DNA from: Obelidium mucronatum
Taxonomy: Eukaryota; Chytridiomycota; Chytridiomycetes; Chytridiales; Chytriomycetaceae
Assembly (NCBI GenBank): GCA_025765595.1
Contig: JAIVFH010000103.1
Coordinates: 1-64,000, forward strand
Direction: 5' to 3'
DNA: 64,000 nucleotides
Below the pieces are notes generated by a model that was given only the letters and a program-made list of their open reading frames with translations, did no database searches and had not been told where the DNA came from. Shown piece by piece: positions 45,800 to 56,875 of the stretch (the first letter of the stretch is position 1; each line of letters opens with the position of its first letter). The position numbers and the translations under genes are program-made.

Positions 45800-48700
45800 A
45801 TGAACACCGCCACCGACCAAACAATACTCGAATGGGGCTCCTCTGGGTACGACAAAAATGTTAGAATGAAACGAGGAAAACTCTTGAGAAGGGAGCTTTG
45901 AAGAGAGTGAGAGAGAGCGAGAAAGACATCAAAAGTCTGCCAATGCTCCACAAGAGATATCTCCTTCACACATAACAGCCCTTGATGTAACCAATTCCTG
46001 ATTTCCTGAGTTTTAACGGCCGACTTTTTTATTGCCAGCCTCGAGCCTTCAGAATCAGGTGCTGTTCCGCATGAACTCAACTTCTTCAAAGACGCTGAAT
46101 ACAGAGTAACTTCAATTGCATTTGGAGAAGAGCATGGATGCGCTGTTGTAAGCTTTCTTGTTCACTCAAGGGAAGGTTTTGCTCTGACTTCATCTACACA
46201 GGCCAGTCGACGGTCGGAGGAAGGGATTCTGCTTACATGGGGGTCCAACTCTCACTGGTAATATCTCCTTTTCCGTTTTAAAAGTTCTAAGCCAGCTGCT
46301 GAAAATAGGTCAATTGGGCCATTCGAAACCTGCAAGACAACCATCCCGAGTTGATGCGTTGGATTTGTACAGCATCAAATCAGTCGCATGCGGGAAACTA
46401 TTCACAATGGCTCTCACATCTTGCGGAAAAGTCCTTTCATTTGGATCGAATGATCGACGTGAACTCGGCCACACATTCGACAAGAAGATTGGAAAACCGA
46501 AACTCGTAAAGTTTATACCCGTTCCAAGAATCTTGCCCCATGGCGCCCCCAAAATTGTCAGTATAGCATCAGGATCCAGGCATTCATTGCTTTTGGCTGA
46601 AGACGGAACTGTTTGGGGATGTGGGGATAATTCAGATGGGCAACTGGCTCAAAGCGCGTTGAATTGTCCTGAAGGTGCGACGCTGGTAAAGGAGCTTTAC
46701 GGAATACCAATCAAGAAAGTAGTTTGCGGTTAGCAATCTTTCATTTCTACTATTTCTACTTTTCTCGTTTTTTTTTTTTCCTCAAACATATTCGGACATA
46801 GGTGGCATGTATTCAATGGACGCTGACAACATCGGGAAACGTTTATTCATGGGGAAGCAATATCTATGGTCAATTGGGCCACGGGTCAAAGATAAATTCA
46901 CACGTGCCTCGTAGAATCCAAAAACTCACTGGTATCGTGGACATTAGTGCAGGAACGAATCATTGTGCCGCAGTGACGTCGGAAGGAAAGTGTTTTGTAT
47001 GGGGCAGTGGCTCTCACGGACAAATCGCGTCCTCGGCACCTTGTTTAACTACGCCAGTGGTTTTGACTGGGATGGATGGTTGCGAATTTGGACAAGTAAC
47101 CAAAGTGTTATGTGGACGGGCCCACACAGTCCTTGTTGCCGAACGGTATTTGAGCGAAGATCCTGAGAAGCGATGCTATAAGCTCTTTTCTTTTGGATGC
47201 AATGAAATGGGGCAGCTTGGAAATGGAAACGTCCTGCAATCGAAATTCAATTGGCTATATCCCATTATCAGCTCCTTTGAGCATTGATTTATCTCATGCT
47301 TTGTACACTGGTCCTGGAGATCAAATGCTTCTCCTTTCATCAAATGAGATCAAATCAGTAACCTCTTCTTATGGACTCACTCTGTCTGAAATCCAAGGGT
47401 TAGTGAGCGCTGTGGAATCAAACGACTCTTCCAGCTCAGGATCTCTGCTTGTGTCTCAACTGCAACTCAACTTGTACTCTCTATCTCGTTTAAATTCAAG
47501 CTTCTTGTCCTGACAACCATCTCAACTTGGATGGACGTTTGGATCCCACCGTTTCCTTGAAGGATGCCAAAGAGGCGTTTGAATTATTGGCTTCCATGAA
47601 AAACAAAAAATGGGCTCCTCAAATCCATAAATTATTGCATGAGGCCTCCGTACTTCACAGTCTCATCGTAACATCATTTTCGTCTTCTCATCTCTCGCCC
47701 GAATCGCTTCGTGGATTCCTGATATTGTTCGAGAATCCGTTAGTTGGTTGCAAACAAGGAAAACTTGGAGAGTGTCCGCCGGTTGGCCAATGTCATTAAT
47801 GAACTCTCAGATGGCCAAAAGAAGGTTTTTGAAAACTGGTGGATCCAGAACCCATACTTTGTTGAGCAATTTCAAAACTGCGGTTCTGGCGTTCAACAAG
47901 GCGCTGTCGTATTTCACATTAAAGAGACTGGAGGCGCCGGCCATTGCGACGCTTCAAGTGTTGAAATGGCTTTGGACAATCAATAATCTGCCTTTTGCCG
48001 ACGACGATCCGCTGGAGTTTAAACATTTGGAGACAACGTATAAACGGTTAGAACCAGTATCCGAAACAGCCACAACAGAGGAAACGATGGCACCATCCCC
48101 GCTGAATCCAACAGAACCATTCCCAGTTCCGACAAACGCCCATATGGCATCCATGTTCGCTGCTATGGGACCCTTGGAGCGACTCCAACCATTGAAGTCC
48201 AACTGGACCCCGAAAACTTACCCGAAGGCAGAATGCCAACTCCTCAAGAGTTCGCCACCATGGCCGCCCGCGCATTCACACAGCAAATGGAATCCCTCTT
48301 CAAAAACGTATCCGACATCTCTCTTGGCGATCGACCCAGTCCACGCACGCTCATCCCGCATTCAGATTTCATCAACGACACCCTTTCCAAAAGAATCGAC
48401 TTCAAGAGTGATTTCATGATGTTATACGCTAGCTCTCGACCAGGAGTTTTCGGTCCCAATCGTGACCAAGGTGGTCTTTCAAATGTGTTTTCGTTTTGTA
48501 AATACCCGTTTTGTTTCACATTGGCTGCACGAATGATGCTTCTCGGGATTGACGCTCAAAGACAAATGATTGAAAGTCAGAGCATGTCGTTGATGAGGCA
48601 TTTGCATTCGGCTAATCGGAGTCCTGGCTCCGACGCCGCCGGCGCCGGCTCCGCTGCTGGACCTCCTGAACCGGAAACAGTGAATCTATTGATTCAAGTA

Positions 48701-50974
48701 CGAAGACGGAACTTACTTGCATGATGCCTTCAAAGCAGTTGGGAAATTATCTGTAGAAAACCTAAAAAAGCCGTTGAAGGTTCAATTTCTGAATGAAATG
48801 GGTTTGGATGGAGGTGGTGTGTCGCGGGAGTTTATGGATTTGTTTTTTAGACGGTTGTTGAAGCAATCGGATATGTTTGTGGATGTGGATGTGGCGGGTA
48901 GTGTTCCTGCGTCGGCTGCTGCTGCTGCTACAAGAGCGAGAAGCGGGTTCGTGTGGTTTAACCATTTATCCGAGAGGCCGCTGGCGGCGTACAAAACTGT
49001 GGGGCGGATTCTGGGGCTGGCTTTATTCAACAAGTGTCTGGCGGCTGCAGCATTCCCACCAGTTTTGTTCAAAAGGCTGCTTGGCTGGCCAGCAACCATG
49101 TCTGATTTGGAGGACCTGCAGCCGTCGACTGCTAGATGGTTGAAGCAAATGCTCGCTCACGACGATCCTACGACATTTGACGAATCCTATTACGGGCTTG
49201 AGTTTGCAGTGACAGTTCAAATGAGGAAACATGAAGATAAATCAGTTTTGGTGGAACCGTACAAGAATGTGGAGCTGCCCGGTGTAAATGCTGGGAAACC
49301 TGTCACCTATGAAAATAGATCAGACTATGTGAAGGCTATGATTCACTGGCACACTGGGGGAAGCGTCGAATCCATGTTGAAGGAGTTTCGGCGTGGGTTT
49401 TTGGAGGCGTGTGGTGTAAGCCAAAATTTTTTTTTTCAGTCCTTGTCATAGTTTTAATGGAGATCTGTAGGGTCCTGTTTTGGATCAACTATTACCAAGT
49501 GACTTGGAGGCGCTGTTGAGAGGAAAAGATACTGGATAATGCCAATTTCAACGATCTCGAAACTGTGGCAAAATATAAAGAGCCATATCACAAGGATCAT
49601 GCAGTTATCAAGAGATTCTGGTGCGACCGTTTGAATATATCGTTTTTTGCTGCGTCTGACTAGTTCCTTATTATTTTTGTTATATAGGTCCGTATTCCAC
49701 GCACTGCCTGTTGATTTCAAATACAAATTCTTGAAAGTTCATGACCTGGGACAGACACAATACCACCCATTCGTGGCCTGAAGGAAATACAAATTGTCAT
49801 TCAACCATCGGGGGCCGGCGCCAGCTCACAAACCCAAGAGCCGCCATCCAATACACCAAGCACACTCACGCGCTCTACTGAGCCTGGAAGCAGAGATGCC
49901 ACAAGCTCATCATCCACGCAAACGCCGCCTAGAAATAACATTCAAACCCCAATCAGACAGCAACAACAACACCAGCAACAACAACAACCAGGAGAAAGAC
50001 TAGAAATGCCAGAACTTGAAACTATCTTCTCAGAACCAGGTATGCCGCCACTCCCACCTCCTGGAAGCGCGCAACGGCAAGCCTTGGAACACCTCAGAAG
50101 CTTATTCGGCCCTCGCCCTGGACTGCAAACCCCGGCTCAAGCTGCTGAAACCGAAAGATTATCACAACTAGAAGAAGATGAAAGCGATTTTGATTCCGAG
50201 GAAGGGGGAAGTGAAATGGGCGATTTTGCGGTTACCGATGATGATTTTGTCGACGACGATAGTAACAACGAAGACGAAGATATTGAAGATTATGAAGGAG
50301 GAGGCCACCACCACCATTTTGGAGCAACTCGTGTTCTTGGCTCTGTGTTATTGGATTTGCGACAATTGTCTTCATCTTCCTCCTCCTCCTCGCGGGCATC
50401 GCAGTCGGCATCTGAAGAACATGAAGATGCTGCTGCTATGGCGGTTGAGTCTTCTACGGGTCCTGTTTCATCTATGGTTGAAGGTGGTTCTTCTTTATTG
50501 AATGAGGATAACGCTGGTGGTGGCAGCAGCAGCAGCAACACACGTGGGAAAAAGCGAACGCGCGATGAAGAAGATGAGGATGAATTGGATGAATGGGAAA
50601 ATGAAGGAAATGGATCAGAAGATGAATTTGTTCACGATGACAATAATGACTTGATGATGGCGACGGTGGGTGTTGATTTGACTGATGAGAAGGGAAAAGG
50701 GCGAGCAGTAAAGAAGATCAAGACATCTGGAACTCCAATCAAGAAGAAATCAGCGACAGTATATACAACTACTACTGAAAACTGGACAAAGTCGGTTATT
50801 CTTGACACTGGGTTGAATGAGAAGGTTTTGTTGGATAATGTGGATGAACAACGGTTACCTGTTGCTCATACTTGCGCGTTCGTTCTCGATCTGCCGGCGT
50901 ACCAAACTGTTGAGAAGTTGATGGAAAGACTTGTGTATGCTGTGGAGAATTCTGGGGAATTTCATTTGGTGTGA
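45800..50974 (+). CDS. HERC-type E3 ubiquitin ligase: RCC1 repeats plus HECT with C-lobe insertion (frameshifts)
   Basis: Transfers ubiquitin through a HECT cysteine. From MNTATDQTILEWGSSG, RCC1 blades follow (LLTWGSNSH, KVLSFGSNDRRELG, TVWGCGDNSDGQLA, VYSWGSNIYGQLGHG, CFVWGSGSHGQI, LFSFGCNEMGQLGNG), then a HERC-like middle (LSIDLSHALYTGPGDQ, KKVFENWWIQNPYFVEQF) and the HECT N-lobe (NLKKPLKVQFLNEMGLDGGG, RPLAAYKTVGRILGLA). The C-lobe begins FWSVFHALPVDFKYKFL and GTDTIPPIRGLKEIQIVIQ; the final strand RLPVAHTCAFVLDLPAY carries the catalytic Cys (codon 50873-50875). About 345 residues lie between, where about 10 are usual. Single-base frameshifts are needed at about 47268, 47746, 47875 and 48713, and a net two-base shift near 49727-49755; one more lies near 48165. 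Nearest relative looks like HERC4. Confidence 0.85.
49809..50850 (+). other. Low-complexity insertion within HECT C-lobe
   Basis: Encodes a Ser/Thr/Pro stretch, a Gln run, a Pro-rich segment with LEHLRSLFGPRPG, long Asp/Glu runs, a Ser run, the basic clusters GKKRTRDEE and KGRAVKKIKTSGTPIKKK (possible nuclear signals), then resumes the fold at VLLDNVDEQRLPV. The reading frame is open throughout and joins the catalytic strand without an intron signal. Confidence 0.75.
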
Positions 50975-51030
50975 GCATTTTGAGAACATATATAAAATTG
51001 TAATATTTTTTTGATTATGATAAAAGTTGT

Positions 51031-52311
51031 TTACTTTGCAGACGCGGCTGCTTCGAGTTCAGCCTTCAGTCGCTGCCGCTGCTTTGGATTCAATCGCTTC
51101 TTTTTCGATTTTCCTTCCCCACTTTCTGATACAGCTGCTGCAATGGCACCGGTGGTTGATATTGTGGTAGCTCCTCCTTCTCTGGATGACCCAGATTTCA
51201 TTCCTGATTGGACCCCTTCTCGCTCCTCCTTTTCTCGTTTCCTTTGCTTTGGGTTTCCGCGCTTTTTCTTTCCTTCTCCGCCATCTTCGGCATCAATTGA
51301 AGCAGATGACGCCTTTATTGGAGTGGGTACTTTTCCCGATGTTGACGGTTGAGCCGCAGGACCCGAGAATCTTTGACTTGAATAACTTGGTTTCGACTCA
51401 TATGGAGACAAGGTATTCCTAAACCCGCCTCTATTTCCAAACGAGCTAGACCCAGCAAACCCTCCTCCACGACTTCCAAATCCACCACCACGTGAACTGC
51501 CAAAGCTTCCGCCACGAGCTCCTCTAGAACCGAATCCGCCTCTCACGGACCCAAACGATTGCGAAAGACCAAATGAACTGCCGCCTCCTCGTCCTCCTGA
51601 AAAGGAATTCCTTCCGATAAACGAGGCTTTGACGACAGCCCCTCTTCCTAGCCAATACGAAAATCGCTGACGATGCAGTGCAAGTGCAAATTCGGGGTCG
51701 TTTGAGTATACTCGAGTAAGGGCATTCAATGTGGACCCTTTAGGTTCCAATGGAGGCAAATCTTGTGTTTGTTCTAGCGCAGATTGTGCTGATTTTTCTT
51801 TTTTGTTACGCAGGGCTCGTCGTTGGGAGGATGAGGGGCGACTCTTGGAGTGTGGTTTTTTTGTTGCCAGTGCAGTGGGAGGGGTCAGAGGAACGATTGT
51901 AACTCGATTCGACCATCGAGTGTCCTTGTTCGTTCACGTTAATATTTCAAGTCATGATTCTTTCAACGGAAAAAAGGCCCTTTTCTCTTTTACCGTTGGA
52001 TACTCAAAGTGAGTGAGAACACCTGGTGCAGCAAACTGCACCCGTTTCTCTTCCTCTTCTTCACTGTCTACTTCAAAGATTCTCGGATCTTTTACGAAAT
52101 GATCCAAAGCAATTTGCTCATCGCTGTCCTTGAGTACAACTGATACAGCAACATTGTCAAACAGTCGGAAGGAAAGGGCCTCGTTTTCATCAGTGTCCAT
52201 ATGGTTTGAGTTGTTGCTGCCTTCATTGTCGCTGTTTTCATCAAAATCAAAGTCAAATTGGCGACTGAGAAGTTGGTCGAGGCGTTGTTGGTCCTCAGAT
52301 TCAGCTTGCAT
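51031..52311 (-). CDS. DUF2011-like protein with RG/FG-rich middle
   Basis: The N-terminal exon starts MQAESEDQQRLDQLLSRQF, with an acidic stretch and ALSFRLFDNVAVSVVL then VQFAAPGVLTHFEYP. After a long intron (about 51975 to 51910) the protein continues RVTIVPLTPPTALATKKPH and QRRALRNKKEKSA, then NDPEFALALHRQRFSYWLG. The 'F+LF..v.v.L' and basic 'K.R' core recalls the fungal DUF2011 family. A Gly/Arg/Ser/Phe-rich region of about 80 residues follows, like those of RNA-binding proteins, and two copies of KKKRxNPKQRxR occur near the end. RNA or nucleolar function is plausible but inferred. It is convergent with the HECT gene (56 bp between stops). Confidence 0.6.
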
Positions 52312-52505
52312 TATTATTGCTCTATGCAAAAAAAAAAAAGGAAGAAAAGCAATAAATTAAGGTTAGAAAAAAAAAGAGTGTAGTATTTAAAAGTTTTGCA
52401 TTATTGTGATTCAACTTCATTTTGAATGACAAATTAGCAGCAAGCAGCGTGGCCAAGCACATGTTCGAAACACGTGTTTTTTGTTTGTCATTAAAGAAGC
52501 AGCAA

Positions 52506-53579
52506 ATGAACCAGCCACCCACACCGACGCTGTCGTCGATCCCCGCCGAGCTCCTCTGCGACATTGCGTCCCGACTGCCCGCGCACGAGGCGTTCGCGCT
52601 GCGCCGCGCTTCGCGAAGGATTTGCGCCGAGCTTGGCACGACGGCGTTTGCGGTGCGGCTGCTGCAGCGGCGGCGCGCCGACGAGTGCGCCGAGTTGTCC
52701 GCCTCCGCCGACGCGCAGCGTTTTCTGTTCAACGCGGCGGCGCCGCCCAACGTTAAGCGCGCCGCCGCGGCCGTGCTTCTGGCGCCGCACGCGCACGTGG
52801 CGCTGTCGCGCGCAGAGCCGCCGCTCGCCGGTTCGATTCCGCCGCAGCTGGGCGGCCTGGCGCGCCTCGAGTCGCTGTGTCTGGACCACAACTGGCTGCG
52901 CGGCCGCATCCCGGACGAGCTGGGCCGCCTCGCGCGCCTCGAGAGTCTGAACCTGTCCAACAATAGGCTCGAGGGCGCCATCCCGGACGCCATCGGGCAC
53001 CTCGTCTGCCTCAAATACCTGCATCTCGAAGACAACAGGCTGACGGGCTGCATCCCGCAAACAATCGGAAATCTCGGATCGCTGGTCAAGCTGATGCTCA
53101 CAAACAACAGACTCGACGGCCCCATCCCGAAAGAAATTGGAAAACTGTCCAATCTAAACACGCTTTCACTCTCCCACAACTACCTCTCTGGCACGATTCC
53201 AGCGGAAATTGGCCTTCTGTCAAACCTGCAGTTCTGCAAACTGTCATTCAACCAACTAATTGGTTCCATTCCTGCCGAAATTGGACAGCTGGTTCGACTT
53301 CAGGGCCTCTATGTTAACCAAAATGCCTTGTCTGGACCCATTCCAAACAAGATTGGCGGCCTCGTCAACCTTTGGCAATGCAACTTGGCCAAAAACAAGT
53401 TCTCGGGTCAGATTCCAAACTGCTTTAAGAACTTTGCGAACCTGAATTACTTGAATTTGGATGGAAACTTGTTTGAAGCTGCTGAGAGTACTGGTAGTAA
53501 TGGCCTCAGGGCTGATGTTAAAGGTTTGGCAAGTGTGGATCGAATGAGGTTTGAGCCAGCCATACGGGAATCTGCATGA
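52506..53579 (+). CDS. F-box protein with plant-type leucine-rich repeats
   Basis: Single exon, 357 aa. An F-box opens the protein (SSIPAELLCDIASRLPAHEAF), followed by a helical Ala/Arg-rich linker and eight to nine LRRs of the plant-specific type (LxxLxLxxNxLxGxIPxxIGxL), e.g. LESLNLSNNRLEGAIPDAIG and LNTLSLSHNYLSGTIPAEIG. Likely a substrate adaptor of an SCF ubiquitin ligase. The first 600 nt are strongly GC-rich with GC-ending codons, while the last 450 nt match the AT-richer surroundings. The start at MNQPPTPTLSSIPAELL is preferred; an in-frame ATG 84 nt upstream exists. Confidence 0.9.
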   Translation: MNQPPTPTLSSIPAELLCDIASRLPAHEAFALRRASRRICAELGTTAFAVRLLQRRRADECAELSASADAQRFLFNAAAPPNVKRAAAAVLLAPHAHVALSRAEPPLAGSIPPQLGGLARLESLCLDHNWLRGRIPDELGRLARLESLNLSNNRLEGAIPDAIGHLVCLKYLHLEDNRLTGCIPQTIGNLGSLVKLMLTNNRLDGPIPKEIGKLSNLNTLSLSHNYLSGTIPAEIGLLSNLQFCKLSFNQLIGSIPAEIGQLVRLQGLYVNQNALSGPIPNKIGGLVNLWQCNLAKNKFSGQIPNCFKNFANLNYLNLDGNLFEAAESTGSNGLRADVKGLASVDRMRFEPAIRESA

Positions 53580-53661
53580 TTTTATGGAATTTCTTTCCTT
53601 TTCTCTTCAGTTTTACATTTGCTTTTAATCATGTATAAAGTTTTAATAAATAAGTATCCAG

Positions 53662-53865
53662 TTCTTATACTTTATTCTCCGCGTTTACTGTTGATAAGAT
53701 CCAGTCATAACAACAACATGTTGTAAAGAGTCACCACTTCCAACTTCCATTACCCAAACTTTTTTCTTATACTTCATTCTCCGCGTTTACTGTTGATAAG
53801 ATCCAGTCATAACAACAACATGTTGTAAAGAGTCACCCCTTCCAACTTCCATCACCCAAACTTTT
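53662..53865. repeat. 102-bp tandem duplication at the 3' end of HTD2
   Basis: Two adjacent copies (53662-53763 and 53764-53865) of a segment beginning ttcttatact, more than 90% identical. The right copy holds the last codons and stop of the minus-strand dehydratase gene; the left copy lies in its 3' flank. Confidence 0.88.
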
Positions 53866-54641
53866 CCCAATCCATCTCCAAGAACACAGACAGATTCTCC
53901 AACACACACTGGTCGAGCAAGCGAATACTTGAAATTCACAATTGGCTTTCCAGACGCGTTTTCGACATGAGTTGCAGCAATCGTGGCAAGTAACGTTCCA
54001 GGTATAATGCAATTCGTGTATCCCTCCCTGACTGCATGTTGCTTGTTGTAATGGACAAGGTGTGGGTTGTAGGTCAAGGCAGAGTACTGGAACACGTGAA
54101 CGGGTGTAATCTTGTGGATTACTGAGAACGCGGGATTCTCCACGGCTGGCAGCGACGTTGGGGCTGATGGTTGTGGTTTTGTTGCTGCTGGTGCTCCAAT
54201 TTCAGGATAAGCAAGACAACGAACGTCTTTCATCCACAGAGGACCCTCCATATTGTAACCCAGATGGTAATCTCGTTGAATCCATACAAATGGAGTTGTA
54301 TTGATTTGCTTTTCCTTCTGAATGGATGTTCGTTGAGAGATATTGCTGTTCATTGACAAGGGCGATTCCGAATTCTCAGGGGTCAGAGAAACATGACCAC
54401 TGACTAATAGACGCCGATAGGTAGTGCTCAATTCTGAAAATGAGGAAGGAAGGTGGTCCACGTAGTATCCATCAATAGAGAGTTGTCTTTCTCTGTTGAA
54501 CAGCACCATTTGATGCATGACTGGGATGGGCGCTGGATTTCCCACTCGAAAGTTGCATATGGATTCTAATAGCGATCGAAGAAGGTTGAGTTGACCCGCG
54601 TGGACAGTGTCGTTGTGGAGAACCGGCAGTTTTCTTGTCAT
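53787..54641 (-). CDS. HTD2: 3-hydroxyacyl-thioester dehydratase, HTD2-like (hotdog fold)
   Basis: Dehydratase of mitochondrial fatty acid synthesis (type II), needed for lipoic acid and respiratory competence. A single frame of 284 aa: N-terminal hotdog-like half with TTYRRLLVSGHVS, YHLGYNMEGPLWMKDVRC, and a catalytic half with FQYSALTYNPHLVHYNKQHA, where the Asn and His of 'YNPHLVHY' match the active-site pattern of the family (R/Y-SA-T-N-x-H-x-I-H-Y). It ends ARPVCVGESVCVLGDG to MTGSYQQ. No obvious mitochondrial presequence, so a short upstream exon may be missing. Its last 30 codons are duplicated downstream. Confidence 0.85.
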   Translation of the reverse strand: MTRKLPVLHNDTVHAGQLNLLRSLLESICNFRVGNPAPIPVMHQMVLFNRERQLSIDGYYVDHLPSSFSELSTTYRRLLVSGHVSLTPENSESPLSMNSNISQRTSIQKEKQINTTPFVWIQRDYHLGYNMEGPLWMKDVRCLAYPEIGAPAATKPQPSAPTSLPAVENPAFSVIHKITPVHVFQYSALTYNPHLVHYNKQHAVREGYTNCIIPGTLLATIAATHVENASGKPIVNFKYSLARPVCVGESVCVLGDGLGKVWVMEVGRGDSLQHVVVMTGSYQQ

Positions 54642-54721
54642 GATTAAAATGATGATTATCCAGTAAAAAATACCTCTACCATTATTTACTATTATTACAA
54701 TTTTATTTCCTTATTTTTCTT

Positions 54722-55355
54722 TTATAGAATCGTACACGTCACTCCATTCCCATCCCTCAACAATTCATTCCTTGAAAAATCCACCTCCAACTCCGCAAAA
54801 GCCGGCACCCTTCTCAACTTTTTCGGAACCACCCCCTTCAACCGATTCCCACTCAAATTCAATACCCGCAGTCTCCCAATCATTTGCTCACTCTCTTTCG
54901 GGATCCGTCCCGTCAGTCCATTATTCGCCAAATCCAACACCACCAGATTCGAACGACTCGAGAACAACGCAGGTGGGATACACCCCGTCAAGGAATTCAA
55001 CGAACAGTTTAAAAGCGTGAGTGATGGCTGGAACGAATGTGGAATCGTGTGTGTGAGCTTGTTGTTGCTCAGATTCAAATGCTCCAATGCTCGCAAGGAA
55101 CCAAAACTTGAAGGAATCGGGCCCGTGAATTCGTTATTGGAGATTGAAATAATCTTGATGGTTGGTTCAGATAAACTGAGGAGGGGTATGTCTCCCCGCA
55201 ACTTGTTGGAATCCAGGTATACAGCCTCCAGTCTGGATAAAAGCGACAACTCATGAGGAACCCCTCCTTCAAGCAAATTATGGCTTAAATTCAACGTTTT
55301 CAGTTGAGACAGAGATCCTATTGCCGCCGGGATCGTGGAGTCCACAATTTGAAAA
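54722..55355 (-). pseudogene. Detached C-terminal half of an F-box/LRR gene
   Basis: The frame carries six LRRs of the plant-type pattern (STIPAAIGSLSQLKTLNLSH, GPIPSSFGSLRALEHLNLSN, LVVLDLANNGLTGRIP, LRVLNLSGNRLKGVVP) and a normal C-terminus (NELLRDGNGVTCTIL), but no F-box or start. It begins exactly at the left inverted repeat of the 3.2-kb segment. The missing N-terminal half lies at 58578-59167 on the same strand and in the right order. Confidence 0.65.
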
Positions 55356-55386
55356 CATCGCAAAAAATTGCCCTGGAAAAAAGACC
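55356..55386 (+). repeat. Left terminal inverted repeat of the 3.2-kb segment
   Basis: Matches the reverse complement of 58547-58577 at 27 of 31 positions. Confidence 0.75.
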
Positions 55387-55775
55387 AATAAAAGGTACCA
55401 AGTGACAGATGCCAGTTCGATACCCGCTCTGACCTAAACGGTTAACTAAAATGACTTGATGTATTTCTGGCATCAGTTTTAGGATGCAAAATGGCAAGTT
55501 TTATTGAAGTGAGAATGGTTCCATAAATAAATATAAAATTGATGCCTTTTTCTGAATACCATATGGCGTCTCATTCGGGCAATTTTTTGAGATTAAAAAA
55601 GGGAATCAAAAGGATGCCCTGTTTGGGTGCCAAATTGCTGGCCTTTTTTGAACCAAGAATGTTTCCATATGCGGGCAAAGATGTGGGTTCCCGATTGGAA
55701 TGTCTGCGGACCGTGTTTGAGGAGTTCAAAGTAATGTTTTGAAAGGATGCATTAAAAAGATACAATAGTGAACGA

Positions 55776-56586
55776 CTAAATCATAGCAATTGGTATTTTA
55801 TTTATCCCCATAATCAAATTATTGGTAGAAACTGGCATTGATTTCCTAATGCAAAACGGTAGCAGCTTCCCTGGAGAATGACATAAACTTGATCTTGAAT
55901 TGTCAGAAGGGACAAATTCTAATGGAACGTACTGTCGATAACCTAAAAAGTGCAGCATCAATAAATGCAATAAACTCTGTTGGAAACTAACCAAAAGTAC
56001 AGGCAAGGCAACACCGCCGGATGTGCCACAAACAATCATCTTCAGGATGGCATCAAAGCAGCAACAAGTCAAGTTGCACTAAAAACACAAGTAAGTCATT
56101 AACAGTTGAATGCGACACATGAAACTCTAATGGAATCTTACCAATTATATCGACAGCAGCAAACAATTCAATCGAGAGTCTAAAAATGCAATGGTGTCAT
56201 AAGCAATTGAATGCAGTAAAATGAACACACTCTAACAGAAACTTACCGATGATGATGGCGGTAGCAACAGCACCAAACACTTCAATCGATAATCCTGGCA
56301 CTGAAACGACGGACACAATCTAAAGTAAACCAATGAGCTACTCCAACAAAATTGGGAATTCAACTATATGCAAAGGACTTAGTAACCTGAAAGCGTGCCG
56401 GGATGGCTGTGGCAGGATGGGTGATGTGTGGGGATGGAGGATGGTCAACTTCAATGGAGTTGGCCATGCAAAAAACAATGATTCAACATAATTATCTTTA
56501 GAGTTAAATAAACAATTTTTTTTTGACTTTAGGTATTTAAGTCCATTTTTGGGCGGGAATTGCAAAATAGACATTCCTGAAAACAA
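55776..56586 (-). CDS. Hypothetical multi-exon gene with duplicated small exons
   Basis: On minus, successive short exons are separated by introns with gtaagt/gtaaga/gttagt donors and ttttag acceptors. Two neighbouring exons read LSIEVFGAVATAIII and LSIELFAAVDII, and a third starts with a similar nucleotide string, so the units are tandem duplicates. The last frame contains FDAILKMIVCGTSGGVALPV, which is hydrophobic. A start near 56586 (MFSGMSILQFPP) is only a guess. No family recognised; it lies inside the candidate TIR element. Confidence 0.3.
55963..56325 (-). repeat. Tandemly duplicated exon-intron units
   Basis: Three or four units of roughly 105-150 bp each contain a small exon and an intron with the same layout (gtaagttt..ttagagt..ttca..gcattcaa..tttttag). 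Donors lie near 56246, 56142 and 55990. Confidence 0.5.
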
Positions 56587-56875
56587 TGACAGTCAATGAG
56601 CACGACTACTCTGAGACAACACATGCTGACTGTCTCTCTCCACATCTCCCGCGCTTACGAGATCTCAGCGCTTCTCAGTAGTGTGGAGTGTAGATAACAG
56701 CATGTGTGTTGATGATGTCGCGTCGTTGTTGTTGTTGGTTTAAGGCTGTCTCAATCACTCTGCCCGGGCCGGCCCTGCCGGTCACCTTGAAAGCTTGCAA
56801 CTTCCGAAATTTCGAAAATGATCAATCAGCTTACAATGGGGAAGTATTCTTTATGTGTTTGCCATTACTGTCGCT

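Noticed and set aside
52491..53060. Long Arg-rich frames antisense to, and in another frame of, the F-box/LRR gene
   Set aside because: Explained by the very high GC content of that gene; no recognisable motifs.
55408..55440. tRNA-like TTCGATACC segment
   Set aside because: No pairing T-stem, anticodon arm or acceptor stem could be drawn around it.
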